From DASUKM01 sp036278735 (GTDB taxonomy: Bacteria > Acidobacteriota > Vicinamibacteria > Vicinamibacterales > 2-12-FULL-66-21), in NCBI GenBank assembly GCA_036278735.1, contig DASUKM010000042.1, forward strand, positions 1 through 64,000: DNA of 64,000 nucleotides, read 5' to 3'. Below, in pieces: positions 53,189-62,466 of this stretch. How positions within the stretch are numbered: position 1 is the stretch's first letter; each line of letters opens with the position of its first letter. The notes below the pieces were generated by a model. The model did not search any database and was not told the DNA's origin. It worked only from the letters and a program-made list of their open reading frames with translations. The position numbers were made by a program, and so were the translations under genes.

Positions 53189-56100
53189 TCACTTCCGCGC
53201 AGCGAGCAGAACGTCGATCGACGGCACCGCGCGTTCGACGACCCGGGTATTGTAGCGGCGCAGATACTCCTGGTAGGCCGGCGAGTCCGGGTAATGTTCG
53301 CCGGTGCCGTACGGGTATCGCGTCATCGCGTGAAACGGGAGCGGCGCGAGCTGGTCGGGGCTTGCGGACCTGATGTTCATCTCCTTGCTGTAGCCGTTGA
53401 CGTACAGCAGGAACGTGCGCGTCCAGCCCGAGGGGAGCGCGGGAAACCGCGCCGCGTCGAACGACAGCGCGATCTCGTCGCCCGCTTCGGAGACCACGAA
53501 CATGTCGTCCGTCTTCTTCAGCAGCGCGCGGACGTCCCCTTCGCGGGTGTATCGCCCCGTGAACGCCTTCCAGGGATTCACGCGCGACACGCGCGCGTAG
53601 TCGTACCCGATCGGCTCGCGGCCATCCGGCGTCGTCTCGGCCGAAAAGCCGCGCCAGTGGAGGTCGGCGACGGCGGGATCGAGGCGCGAGATCCTGACGG
53701 GTGCCTGGACGGCGTCCGCCACCAGCACCTGGTCCCAGTAGATGCGCATGCTCGTCCGGATCCGGACTCGACGGCTGGGTCCGAGGAACTTGCCTCGCAA
53801 ATCGACGACGACCGTTTGCGGCCGGCCGACGGGAAAGCCCATGTCGGGAATGACGGTCTGCCACGCGCCCGCCGCGTTCCGCACCTGGACGTACGGCGGC
53901 GTCATGGTGAGCCCCGCCTGCTCGGCCGCGACGTTGTCGCTCGAGTAGGCGTAATCGGTCCATCCGGTCAGGAGTAGAACGTCAGGACTCAGGCTTTGGG
54001 CTGTAGGCTTTGGACTTTGGGAAAGATCGAGCACGAGATCGTGAAGCGCGGCGTAGCCTCGAATGCCGGCGAGCGCGAAGCCGTCCGGATACGTCCGATC
54101 GAGCGCGCGGATCTCCGACAGGACGTCGCGCGCGCCGGCCATGCCAAAGGTGCCTGGCACCTTCGGCACGTTGCTTGCGGAAAGAGTCGTACCAAAGGTG
54201 CCAGGCACCTCGGAAGCCGCGGCGGGCGGCCGGGCGTTCCGGACGGCGTAGATCTGGAACGGCGGGCGGGGCGGCGATTTCAAGCCCTCGTTGGGATAGA
54301 CGTCGACGTCTTCAGGATGATCGACCGCCACGAGCTGCAGGCGGTCGACGAACATCGCCTCCTCCAGCTCGTTCGCCATCCGCAGCTCGTACCGCCCGTT
54401 GCGCTCGGCGAGCTGTCCCGGCCGAATCCGCACGTATTCATCCGGGTCGGGCTGGTTCCAGACACCCGGCGAAACGTAGTCCCCCATCTCGCCGCCGCCC
54501 ATGAAATCCGTCACGAATTCGAATCGCGATCCGTTCCACGTGTAGAGGAACGGGCACGATGACGGCTTGCGGTTCAGCTCCGTGACGGCGAGCGTGTGCG
54601 TCCCCGCGGGCGGCGCGGTCTCGGCCTGCAGCACCCCCGACGGCCACAGCACGCGGACGACGTCGGCCGCCGCGCGGTCGCCGAGCCCGAACACGAGATC
54701 GGCGGGCGCGACGGCCGGAAACGCCGATGCCGTCTCGAGCTGCTGACGCAGGCTCCCGGCCCGCATTTCCACCCTCGACCCGATCCCCTCGCGATTGCTC
54801 ACGCGCCCCGCCAGCGTCACCGTCAGGGACGGATGACGGTTGCCGCCCCGATTGCGCCAGCCGCGCACCTGCCCATCGGTGCGTTCGACGATGACGTCCG
54901 TGTCGCCGTCGCGGTCGACGTCGCCGAGCGCGATCGATCGAACAGATGAGCCCGCCGCGAAGCGCGCGACGCCCGACGCGCCGCTGACGTCCACCCACGC
55001 GGTTCCGATGTTGCGAAACAGGTGCACGCCGCCCGCCGAGACCGTCAGCAGATCGAGGAGTCCGTCATTGTCGTAGTCGAAGAACTGCGCCGCCGTGGCG
55101 CCGCGCGTCGTCTCCGGGGCGGCCGCCGTGTGGAACCGGGCGTGACCATCGCTGAGGGCGAAGGTGCCCGGCGCACTCGACGAGCCGAAGAAGAAGTCCG
55201 TATAGCCGTCCTTGTTCACGTCGGCCGCGGCGACCGACGTGCTCGCGCCAGGCGGCAGCCCGACCTCCGCCGCCACTTCGCGGAACGTCCCGTCGCGCAT
55301 GTTGCGAAACAGCGCGGGTCGCGCGGCCTCGTCGGCGAACAGCAGATCGACGTCGCGGCGATTGTCGAAATCCGTCGGCACGATCGCCACGGCCCGATCG
55401 GCGCCGGTGATCCGCGTCTCGGGCGTGATCGCGGCGAAGGTGCCGTTGCCGTCGTTCCGGAAGACCTGCGCGGGGGGGGCCAGGACGATGTCGAGGTCGC
55501 CATCATGATCGACATCGACGAATGCGGCCGTGCCGGCCCCCCGGGCCAGGCGCGGCAGCTTCGACGCGGTCGTCGCGTCCTCGAACTTCCCATCGGCCCG
55601 CTGATGCAGCAGCACGATCCCGTCGGTGCGCAGGAGCAGCAGGTCCGGACGGCCGTCGTTGTCGTAATCGCCGGCGACGACGCCGGCATTCGTGCGCGCC
55701 GCGAAGCCGGTCACCCCCGCCGCCGTGCTGCCGTCCGCAAACACGCCATCGCTGTCGATCTCGACACGCAGCACGCCCGGTCCCGCTTCAATCAGATCGA
55801 GACGACCGTCGCCGTTCAGGTCGGCGAGCACGATTCCGCCACCGGCTTGGTCCCGCGGCCCGGGCAGCATCTGTGGGGTTGCATCCTCGAACGCGACGTC
55901 GGGCGTTTTCGGATCCACCAGGTCCGCTTCCGCGCCGGTGGAGGCAATCGCCTCGGCGTACTTCCCCTGCTCGAGGTAGGTCTGCGCGTAGGTCGTCGCA
56001 TACCCGCTCCCGCGGAGCGCCTGAAAGCGCTGCATGGCGCGCGCCCCCTCGTCGGCCGCGCCCGACCGCGTCAAGGCCATCGCGAGGTTGTACGCGGCGG

Positions 56101-56614
56101 TGACGTTGTACGGCTCGGCGGCCAGCGCGTCGCGAAAGAGCGCGATGGCCTCGGCGTACTTCTGCTGCTGCAGATCGACCTGCCCGAGGTTCACCTTCGA
56201 TCCGACGTCCGTCGCATCGACCTGGAGCACCCGGCGGAACGCCGCCGCGGCGTCGTCGGCGCGATTCTGCGCGCGCGCGATCAGGCCGAGCAGGTACGGC
56301 GGCTGAGGCGCGTTGGCGAGCCGTTCGCCGGCCGCGGTCGCCTCCCGTCGCGCAGCGTCGAGGTCGCCGCCGTAGAACAGCGCGACCGCCAGGTTGAACC
56401 GCGCGATCGACAGATCGGCATCGATCCGCAGCGCCTCGCGGAAATCGGATGCGGCCCCCTCGAAGTCGAACTGCTCGAGGCTGGCGACCCCGCGATTGTT
56501 CGCGCGGTACGCGTCTTCGCGAGCGGAGCGGGGGGGCGGAGACGTCTGGCCGAGCAGCGCGACGACGGCCGCGGCGGCCAGAAAGGTGCCGCAGCCCCAT
56601 ACGGCCCGGATCAT
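53189..56614 (-). CDS. TPR/FG-GAP/ASPIC-UnbV secreted protein (1,141 aa)
   Basis: Signal peptide (VWGCGTFLAAAAVVALLGQT), then TPR units (about 36-220; FDFEGAASDFREALRIDADL is typical). About 245-560 is an FG-GAP/VCBS propeller with repeated DxDxDGxxD loops (LADLNGDGRLDLIEAG, GDYDNDGRPDLLLL, FDYDNDGLLDLLTV), likely Ca2+-binding. About 580-665 is an ASPIC/UnbV domain (NREGIGSRVEMRAG, VRVLWPSGVLQAE). About 675-1140 is a large C-terminal domain (CPFLYTWNGSRFEFVTDFMG). It is the last gene of an overlapping operon with a CRTAC1-like protein and a multihaem cytochrome. Two DNA repeats interrupt residues about 800-822 and 865-875. Confidence 0.9.
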   Translation of the reverse strand: MIRAVWGCGTFLAAAAVVALLGQTSPPPRSAREDAYRANNRGVASLEQFDFEGAASDFREALRIDADLSIARFNLAVALFYGGDLDAARREATAAGERLANAPQPPYLLGLIARAQNRADDAAAAFRRVLQVDATDVGSKVNLGQVDLQQQKYAEAIALFRDALAAEPYNVTAAYNLAMALTRSGAADEGARAMQRFQALRGSGYATTYAQTYLEQGKYAEAIASTGAEADLVDPKTPDVAFEDATPQMLPGPRDQAGGGIVLADLNGDGRLDLIEAGPGVLRVEIDSDGVFADGSTAAGVTGFAARTNAGVVAGDYDNDGRPDLLLLRTDGIVLLHQRADGKFEDATTASKLPRLARGAGTAAFVDVDHDGDLDIVLAPPAQVFRNDGNGTFAAITPETRITGADRAVAIVPTDFDNRRDVDLLFADEAARPALFRNMRDGTFREVAAEVGLPPGASTSVAAADVNKDGYTDFFFGSSSAPGTFALSDGHARFHTAAAPETTRGATAAQFFDYDNDGLLDLLTVSAGGVHLFRNIGTAWVDVSGASGVARFAAGSSVRSIALGDVDRDGDTDVIVERTDGQVRGWRNRGGNRHPSLTVTLAGRVSNREGIGSRVEMRAGSLRQQLETASAFPAVAPADLVFGLGDRAAADVVRVLWPSGVLQAETAPPAGTHTLAVTELNRKPSSCPFLYTWNGSRFEFVTDFMGGGEMGDYVSPGVWNQPDPDEYVRIRPGQLAERNGRYELRMANELEEAMFVDRLQLVAVDHPEDVDVYPNEGLKSPPRPPFQIYAVRNARPPAAASEVPGTFGTTLSASNVPKVPGTFGMAGARDVLSEIRALDRTYPDGFALAGIRGYAALHDLVLDLSQSPKPTAQSLSPDVLLLTGWTDYAYSSDNVAAEQAGLTMTPPYVQVRNAAGAWQTVIPDMGFPVGRPQTVVVDLRGKFLGPSRRVRIRTSMRIYWDQVLVADAVQAPVRISRLDPAVADLHWRGFSAETTPDGREPIGYDYARVSRVNPWKAFTGRYTREGDVRALLKKTDDMFVVSEAGDEIALSFDAARFPALPSGWTRTFLLYVNGYSKEMNIRSASPDQLAPLPFHAMTRYPYGTGEHYPDSPAYQEYLRRYNTRVVERAVPSIDVLLAARK
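53992..54019. repeat. GGCTTTR heptamers inside the 1,141-aa protein gene
   Basis: Four degenerate heptamers (GGCTTTG, GGCTGTA, GGCTTTG, GACTTTG) in coding sequence. On the coding strand they give QSPKPTAQSLSP, a segment unlike the surrounding domain. Confidence 0.8.
54147..54214. repeat. Two palindromic GGTGCC(T/A)GGCACC repeats in coding sequence
   Basis: AAAGGTGCCTGGCACCTTCGG (with one more flank) and AAAGGTGCCAGGCACC, 48 bp apart, each a near-perfect palindrome. On the coding strand they give two VPGTFG motifs separated by TTLSASNVPK. This sequence lies within the last third of the 1,141-aa protein, upstream (in translation) of the heptamer insert. Confidence 0.8.
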
Positions 56615-58320
56615 GAGGCGTGCGTGGCGATCGGCGCGTTCGAGACGATCCCCTTGCCCTCCTGGATCGACAGGCTGCGGTTCGCATCGACTCCGGGCAG
56701 CTTGTCCACGTGTCCGCTCGGCCAGTCAATCTCGATCGCGGTGACCTTCGCGGCCGCCCCGAGGCCGAACGTCAGCGGCAGTTCGCTCTGGGAGCAGAAG
56801 CTCGAACCCGACTTCACCATCGCCCAGGGACGACGCCCGTCGCTCAGCGTCAACCGCACCTTCGCCCCGATCCCGTCCCGATTGGACGTCGTCCCGACGG
56901 TGCGGATCCGCACCATGTGGTTTGCATTGCCCCCGTCGTTGCGGAGCAGGCGCGCCGGGCCGCGGTTCGTCGTCTCCAGCAGATCGAGGTCGCCGTCGTT
57001 GTCGACGTCGCCGTAGGCCGCGCCGCGCGCGACGACCGGCTGCTGCAGCGCGGCCCCGGTTTGCGACGTGATCTCTTCGAAGCGCCGTTTACCCAAGTCG
57101 CGGAAGAGGTGCGCCGGCTCCGCGTAGGTCACCTTCTGCTGCACGTGATTGATGTCGTCGGCCACGTGTCCGTTGGCGGCGAAGATGTCGAGCAGGCCGT
57201 CGAGATCCGCGTCGTAGAAGAAGCAGCCGAAGGTGAGCGTCAGCAGCGACGGCCGGCCGATGCCGGAGCGGGGCGCCTCGTCGATGAAGAGGCCGTGGCC
57301 GTCGTTCTCGTACAGCGCCATCATCTCGTTCGAGAAGTTGCCGATCACGAGGCTCTGGCGTCCCGAGCCGTCGTAATCGGCCGCGTCGACCCCCATCCCC
57401 GCCCGCGCGACGCCCGCCTCGTTGAAGGCCACGCCGGCCGTCATGCCCACGTCGACGAACGTGCCGTCTCCCTTGTTGCGATACAGCTTGTTCGGCTGCG
57501 TGTCGTTGGCGACGAACAGATCGAGATGGCCGTCGTTGTCGTAGTCGATCAGCGCGACGCCCAGCGCCTTCGACGACGGGTCGTACAGGCCCGCCTTCTT
57601 CGTGACGTCCTCGAACGTGCCGTTTCCCTCGTTGCGGAACAGCGTCGCGCTCTGCCCTTTGTACGACTCGGGCGTGCAGTACGACTTCGACTTGCCGTCG
57701 AGGGTGCAGTAGAGGTCCGTCTGCGGCGACCATTGCACGTAGTGGCCGACGAACAGGTCGAGGCGGCCGTCGTTGTCGTAGTCGAACCACGCGGCGCTCG
57801 TCGAAAAGCCGGGGTCGGCCACGCCGGCGTGCGCCGTGGCATCCGTGAAGGTGCCGTGGCCGGTGTTGTGGAAGAGGTGATTGGTGCCGAGCGCGGTGAC
57901 GTACAGGTCGTCGTAGCCGTCGTTGTCGTAGTCGCCGACGGCGACGCCGAGTCCATACATCTCGACCGCGAGCCCGGCCTTGCGCGTCACGTCCGTGAAG
58001 GTGCCGTCGTGATTGTTGCGATAGAGCGCCGGATACGACTTCGGCCCGGGATGCCCCGGGAAGTTCGAGGAGTTGATCAGCACGATGTCCTGCCAGCCGT
58101 CGTTGTCGAAGTCGACGAACGCGCAGCCGGAGCCCATCGTCTCCGGAAGGTACTTCTTGCCGAACGCGCCGTTGTTGTGCTCGAACCGGATGCCGGCGCG
58201 ACGCGTGATGTCGGTGTACGTCAGGGTTGTCGACGCCGCGCCGACCGCGGCGCCGCCGGTGGTCCAGGCGAGTGCGGCGAGCAGCATGGCCGGAATCCAG
58301 AACGGCCGCCGCGCGATCAT
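56611..58320 (-). CDS. CRTAC1-like FG-GAP/ASPIC-UnbV secreted protein (569 aa)
   Basis: Signal peptide (WIPAMLLAALAWTTGGAAVG), then TYTDITRRAGIRFEHNNGAF and a propeller of VCBS repeats with DFDNDGWQDI, DYDNDGYDDLYV, DYDNDGRLDLFV, DYDNDGHLDLFV and DVDNDGDLDLL loops. The C-terminus carries ASPIC/UnbV (NRDGIGAKVRLTLSDG, IEIDWPSGHVDKLPGV). Length is usual for CRTAC1 proteins. It overlaps the preceding cytochrome gene and the following 1,141-aa gene by four bases each, so all three are translationally coupled. Likely periplasmic or outer surface; role unknown. Confidence 0.93.
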   Translation of the reverse strand: MIARRPFWIPAMLLAALAWTTGGAAVGAASTTLTYTDITRRAGIRFEHNNGAFGKKYLPETMGSGCAFVDFDNDGWQDIVLINSSNFPGHPGPKSYPALYRNNHDGTFTDVTRKAGLAVEMYGLGVAVGDYDNDGYDDLYVTALGTNHLFHNTGHGTFTDATAHAGVADPGFSTSAAWFDYDNDGRLDLFVGHYVQWSPQTDLYCTLDGKSKSYCTPESYKGQSATLFRNEGNGTFEDVTKKAGLYDPSSKALGVALIDYDNDGHLDLFVANDTQPNKLYRNKGDGTFVDVGMTAGVAFNEAGVARAGMGVDAADYDGSGRQSLVIGNFSNEMMALYENDGHGLFIDEAPRSGIGRPSLLTLTFGCFFYDADLDGLLDIFAANGHVADDINHVQQKVTYAEPAHLFRDLGKRRFEEITSQTGAALQQPVVARGAAYGDVDNDGDLDLLETTNRGPARLLRNDGGNANHMVRIRTVGTTSNRDGIGAKVRLTLSDGRRPWAMVKSGSSFCSQSELPLTFGLGAAAKVTAIEIDWPSGHVDKLPGVDANRSLSIQEGKGIVSNAPIATHAS

Positions 58321-61298
58321 CGATGACTGCCCTGGCGCTTGTGGTCAGCCCTGAAGGGCTGACCCACAGCACCCTCACTGTGACTTGACTGGCCCGCCCT
58401 GGAGGCCTGGCCCACAGCACCCTCGGTGTGGGTCAGGCCTTTATGGCCCGACCGGTGCGCGCCGGCGTCCGCCACAGCCGCCTCCGCCCGATAGGCCGGG
58501 TTCTCCCCGTTGCCATGCTCGTGGATGGGCTGCCGCTCGTTGTTGTCGTCGGGGTGCAGCTGGCGGTACGGACCGGTAATCGCCTGCGACGCCTCGTCGG
58601 CTTTGAAGCGCGCGTACAGCGTCTGCTCGTGCCGCGCACCCGCGCCGTCTCCCTGCCCTTGCAGGCACAGCATCAGGTTGTAGTGCGCCTCGAGATCCTC
58701 GGGGTCGATCGCCAGCGTCTTGCGGAACTCGCCGGCCGCCTCCTTGAACTGCCGCTGCAGGAACAGCACGCGCCCGATCTGATTGAGGACGACGCGGTCG
58801 CGCGGGTACTGAGCGGACGCTTCGCGAAGATGCGTGAGCGCTTCGTCGTACCGGCCGAGCGACTTGAGCGCCGTGCCGAGGAAGAAGTGCGTCTTGGCCA
58901 GCTTCGGATCGATCCGCAGCGCCTGGCGGAGCACCTGCTCGGCGCCCGCCATGTCCCCTTCACGGATCCGCGCGCGCGCGATGTTCACGTAGCCGTCGGC
59001 GTAGCCGGGGTCCATCTGCGTTACTTTCGTGAAGGTCGCCTCGGCGTTCTTCACGTCTCCCTGGAGCAGCAGGCCGATGCCGTAGTCGTTCCACCGCTCG
59101 CGCACGGCGCGGGTCGTCACGGGGGCGACCTCGGGCAGCGGGGTTCCCGTCGGCAGCACGTTCAACGACGCATGCGCCTCGGCCATCACGGTCGTCGGGA
59201 TGTCGGGGATGGCCTTGATCTGTCCCGACACGTGCGACGTGTCCCCCGTGAACACCCACTTCGAATCGTCGTAGTCCTTCGTGACGTCCCATTTGCGGCT
59301 CGGATCGCGAACGCCCGCGAAGGCCCACTGGGTGTTCCACCAGGCGAACTTGCGATAGTTCACCTTGGCCGTCAGATGAATCCTGCCCCTCGTCTCCTTC
59401 GGAACGACCAGGCGGTAGTGAACCGTATCGGCCGCCCCCGGCGGAATCAGCCGCACGTAGGCGACCGATCGCGCGCTCCAGGCGTTCCGCTTGTTGATCG
59501 GATTGCCGTGCGCGTCGATCGCGAGGCTGCGATAGAAGTGCGCCGACGGGTCCACCGGCCCCTTCCCGCCGTCCGCCACGGCGCCGCTGTGGAAGATCGT
59601 GTGCCCCTGGTCGTCGACTGCCTGCAGCTCCACCCAGACGTCGAAGGCGTCGACGGTGCCGCCCGGGAAGAAGTGCCCCACCTTCCTCGTCCGCACGACG
59701 ACGTCGACGCGGACGGAGTCGCCAGGGTGCACCGCGACATCCAGTTTGTCGAGCGGCGCGAGCACCTGAGCGACCGGCGTGAGGTACGTCTGCGTGGAGC
59801 CGAAGTTCATCGACTCCTCGCCGACGCCGAACATGCTCGAGATCTCGGGCTGCCGCGGCCCGGCCTTCGGGACGGCCGCGCGCTCCGCCTCGCCGCCCCG
59901 CACCAGGCCGAAGACGTCGACCGAGATCTGGCCGTCCTGCAGGAACTTCTGCACGGCCGCGAGCTGCACCGGGTCATGGTTGACGAACGGGAGCGCCGTG
60001 TTGGCCGCCGCAAACCGGTGCGAGCGGACGAAGCCGTTTCGCGCCGCCGGATCGTTGGAGCGCACGGGGGGCATGTGGCAGTCGGGGCACCGCTGCGGGG
60101 CTGGCGGATAGTAGAAGGAGCGCGCCCCTTCGCCCGAGATGCCGGAGGCCTGCCAGTTGTCGTACTCGTTGAAGCCCCGTGACCAGCGGTACGCATTCAC
60201 CGGTCCATCGAGGTGCACCTTGTGGCACGCCGAGCAGAATTCCGCCGGCTGCTGCGTGTGGAACGGCTTGAGGAAGATCTCGCGGTGCGGCTCCGGATCG
60301 ATGTACGTGAGCTGATCGTGCGCGAAGCGCAGGAACGGATTGTTGCTCGAGGCCAGATCGTCGAGCGGCGGGTACTCGATCTCGAAGTTGCCCTGCCCCA
60401 TCGTGCTCTTCACGTGCGTAATCGCGTGGCACGACGTGCAGCCGAGGCCGTTCTGCGCTTCGGGGGTGTCGATCTGCTGCTTGATCGGCCGGTCGAAGCG
60501 GCCGTTGAAGAACACGGCATGATCGTGGCAGCCGGCGCACCACTTGGACGGCCGCGTCCCGATCGTGTCCTGCATGTACTCGATCGCCTTGCGGTACCAC
60601 TGGTTGTTGAACGACGAGAAGTGATGGGCGGAGGATTCCCACTGCTCGTAGATGTCCTTGTGGCACCGGCCGCACGCCTTGTTCGTCATGAAGAAGGTGG
60701 CCGGGATCGTGTGGTGGACGTTCGTATCGGCCGACGACGGGAAGAACGGGCTGCCCGGGCCCGCGCCCTCTTCGTTCATCGTCGTCGGGACGGCCGTCGG
60801 GTTCGTGATGCGAAAGTCGGTCTGCCGCGCCGCGGCATTCCGCATCGCCACGGCCGGCGCCGCGATCATCGCGAGCACGGCGACCGTGTAGGCGGCGCCG
60901 AGCACGAGGCGATCTCGCGAGTTCACGCGCCGGGCCGCGAGCATGGCGCCGTACACGAACAGCGGCACCCCGCCGGCGAGCATCAGGGCGATGTGCACGG
61001 GCAGCAGCCAGCGCAGCGTGCCCGCCGCCCCGACGACCGTGATCGTCAGCCCGAACAGCGTCCCGGCGCCGAGCACCGCCAGCAGCGCGATTACGGGCCA
61101 CGAGAGCGACCGGCGGACCCGCGCGATCCGGATCGCAAACGCAATGGCCAGCGCGGTGCCGAGCACGATGTGCAGCACCACGTTGCCGTAGTAGAACAGC
61201 GTGGGTTCGGCGTAGGCGGCCAGGTAGGCCGTGTTGAGCAGCAGCAGGCACAGGCCGGCCACGAGTCGAGACGTGCCGTGCCGCAACCAGTGGATCAT
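58317..61298 (-). CDS. Five-haem cytochrome c/TPR membrane protein
   Basis: A 993-aa protein from the Met at 61298 (a longer in-frame start exists). Three to four N-terminal helices (about 10-145) anchor it. Then come five CxxCH haem motifs: CGRCH (209-213), CAGCH (254), CTSCH (287), CSACH (355) and CPDCH (404), as in cytochrome c554-like proteins. The C-terminal third holds TPRs (about 745-870; GYADGYVNIARARIREGDMA, LGRYDEALTHLREASAQYPR). The last ~35 residues (TEGAVGQASRAGQSSHSEGA) are encoded by intergenic hairpin repeats. It leads the three-gene operon with the FG-GAP proteins. Probably a periplasmic electron carrier or sensor. Confidence 0.9.
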   Translation of the reverse strand: MIHWLRHGTSRLVAGLCLLLLNTAYLAAYAEPTLFYYGNVVLHIVLGTALAIAFAIRIARVRRSLSWPVIALLAVLGAGTLFGLTITVVGAAGTLRWLLPVHIALMLAGGVPLFVYGAMLAARRVNSRDRLVLGAAYTVAVLAMIAAPAVAMRNAAARQTDFRITNPTAVPTTMNEEGAGPGSPFFPSSADTNVHHTIPATFFMTNKACGRCHKDIYEQWESSAHHFSSFNNQWYRKAIEYMQDTIGTRPSKWCAGCHDHAVFFNGRFDRPIKQQIDTPEAQNGLGCTSCHAITHVKSTMGQGNFEIEYPPLDDLASSNNPFLRFAHDQLTYIDPEPHREIFLKPFHTQQPAEFCSACHKVHLDGPVNAYRWSRGFNEYDNWQASGISGEGARSFYYPPAPQRCPDCHMPPVRSNDPAARNGFVRSHRFAAANTALPFVNHDPVQLAAVQKFLQDGQISVDVFGLVRGGEAERAAVPKAGPRQPEISSMFGVGEESMNFGSTQTYLTPVAQVLAPLDKLDVAVHPGDSVRVDVVVRTRKVGHFFPGGTVDAFDVWVELQAVDDQGHTIFHSGAVADGGKGPVDPSAHFYRSLAIDAHGNPINKRNAWSARSVAYVRLIPPGAADTVHYRLVVPKETRGRIHLTAKVNYRKFAWWNTQWAFAGVRDPSRKWDVTKDYDDSKWVFTGDTSHVSGQIKAIPDIPTTVMAEAHASLNVLPTGTPLPEVAPVTTRAVRERWNDYGIGLLLQGDVKNAEATFTKVTQMDPGYADGYVNIARARIREGDMAGAEQVLRQALRIDPKLAKTHFFLGTALKSLGRYDEALTHLREASAQYPRDRVVLNQIGRVLFLQRQFKEAAGEFRKTLAIDPEDLEAHYNLMLCLQGQGDGAGARHEQTLYARFKADEASQAITGPYRQLHPDDNNERQPIHEHGNGENPAYRAEAAVADAGAHRSGHKGLTHTEGAVGQASRAGQSSHSEGAVGQPFRADHKRQGSHR
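58344..58455. repeat. Hairpin repeats overlapping the cytochrome gene 3' end
   Basis: GTCAGCCC TGAA GGGCTGAC (58344-58363) and, after a spacer with ACAGCACCCTC twice, a GTGTGGGTCAGGCC TTTAT GGCCCGACC hairpin (58422-58452). They are members of the family at 452-503 and 3872-3891. Here they are inside the coding frame of the cytochrome/TPR gene. Confidence 0.75.
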
Positions 61299-61428
61299 GT
61301 GGTGTGCCCGGGATCGAGTCGTGCGCCAGCGTACGTCGCGACGCACACTCCGTCAAGTTCAGGAGCGGCGGATCGGACGGCGGCCGCGCATCGTGAACAC
61401 GCGGCCCGCGCGCACGCGCCCAGCGCGG

Positions 61429-62466
61429 CTATTTCGTCACCGCCGGCGGGGTGACCGTCCGGCCGCCGAGCCGCAGGCTGTAGCTTCCCAGCGCGATCGC
61501 CCCGGGGAAGGTCGCGTCTCCTTCGAGCCCCGTGTAGGGATCCGGCTTGCGGTTCCGATAGATCCCAATGGGCACGCTGAAGGCCATCGTCTGCCGTCCG
61601 CGCGAGAGGCTGATGCCCGGCTCGACGAACATCTCCAGTCCCGGCCGCCGGAAGCCATGGCTGGCCCCAATCAGGTCGTAGCGCCGCTGCCCTTCGATCC
61701 GGTACGCCAGGGTCACGACCGCGAGCTTCCCGACGGGCATCGCCGTCCCGACGCGCGTCAGGTACTGATCGGGGACGGAATTCACCAGCCGGCCCGTGGA
61801 CGCTGCCGACGGCGTGGCGCCCGGCGGCAGCCGAGAGACGCTGACCGAGGGGGTGCCGTTGGTGTCGCGCGGGTTGGCGAGATAGCTCGCCGACCCGAAG
61901 AGCTGAAAGCGCCCGTACCGCCGGAAGCCCTGCACCTCCGCTTCGATCCCCCATCCGCCGTCCCCCGGCTGAATCGACTGATCGACGTAGCGCAGCATGT
62001 CGTTGCTGCCGCGGCTGTCCGGCAGCATGTCCTGCGCCTGATAGTTGCCGGTCGGCAGCTTCAGGCCACCGCCAATCGCCAGGTTGCCGTCCGGATGGTT
62101 CGCGGTGTCGAACAGCCAGTAGCGCATCGACCCCGAGATGTCGCCGATCCCGCGGGCATCCTGCTGCGCGCGCGGTCCCGGTGTGGGAGAGGTCGGCGTC
62201 GGGATCGACCACGACGCGGCGACGAACGGCACGCCCGCCATCACGCTCAGCCGCGAGCTGATCGCGTAGCCGATCGTGAGGTCGGCGGCATACTGCCGGT
62301 TGATGACGTACGTGCCGAGCTCCTCGCGCTCCACCTGCCGCTCGTCGAGCCTGTAGTGCGTGTCGGACTTCAGCCCGCGCATCGCCACGCTGATCTGCCA
62401 CTGCCCCGGCACGGCGTACGGACTGCCTGCCGCGCCAATCACGGGCGCGGTCTGTCTGATGAGCAC
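61429..62466 (-). CDS. Outer-membrane-like beta-rich protein body, separated from its signal peptide by TGA
   Basis: About 345 residues beginning (V/M)LIRQTAPVIGAAGSPYAVP, with repeated beta-strand patterns: QWQISVAMRGLKSDTHYRL, NRQYAADLTIGYAISSRLSV, GWGIEAEVQGFRRYGRFQLF and LEMFVEPGISLSRGRQTMAF. It looks like a transporter- or porin-like envelope protein of the kind found in Acidobacteriota, but no fold is certain. A signal peptide is encoded in the same frame immediately upstream (62470-62553) and is cut off by an in-frame TGA at 62469-62467. A GTG right after the TGA would give a leaderless form. Either recoding, mutation or sequencing error explains this. Confidence 0.75.
   Translation of the reverse strand: MLIRQTAPVIGAAGSPYAVPGQWQISVAMRGLKSDTHYRLDERQVEREELGTYVINRQYAADLTIGYAISSRLSVMAGVPFVAASWSIPTPTSPTPGPRAQQDARGIGDISGSMRYWLFDTANHPDGNLAIGGGLKLPTGNYQAQDMLPDSRGSNDMLRYVDQSIQPGDGGWGIEAEVQGFRRYGRFQLFGSASYLANPRDTNGTPSVSVSRLPPGATPSAASTGRLVNSVPDQYLTRVGTAMPVGKLAVVTLAYRIEGQRRYDLIGASHGFRRPGLEMFVEPGISLSRGRQTMAFSVPIGIYRNRKPDPYTGLEGDATFPGAIALGSYSLRLGGRTVTPPAVTK

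Noticed and set aside
54147..54214. Rho-independent terminator
   Set aside because: Although palindromic, the repeats sit in the middle of a continuing coding frame with no T-tract.
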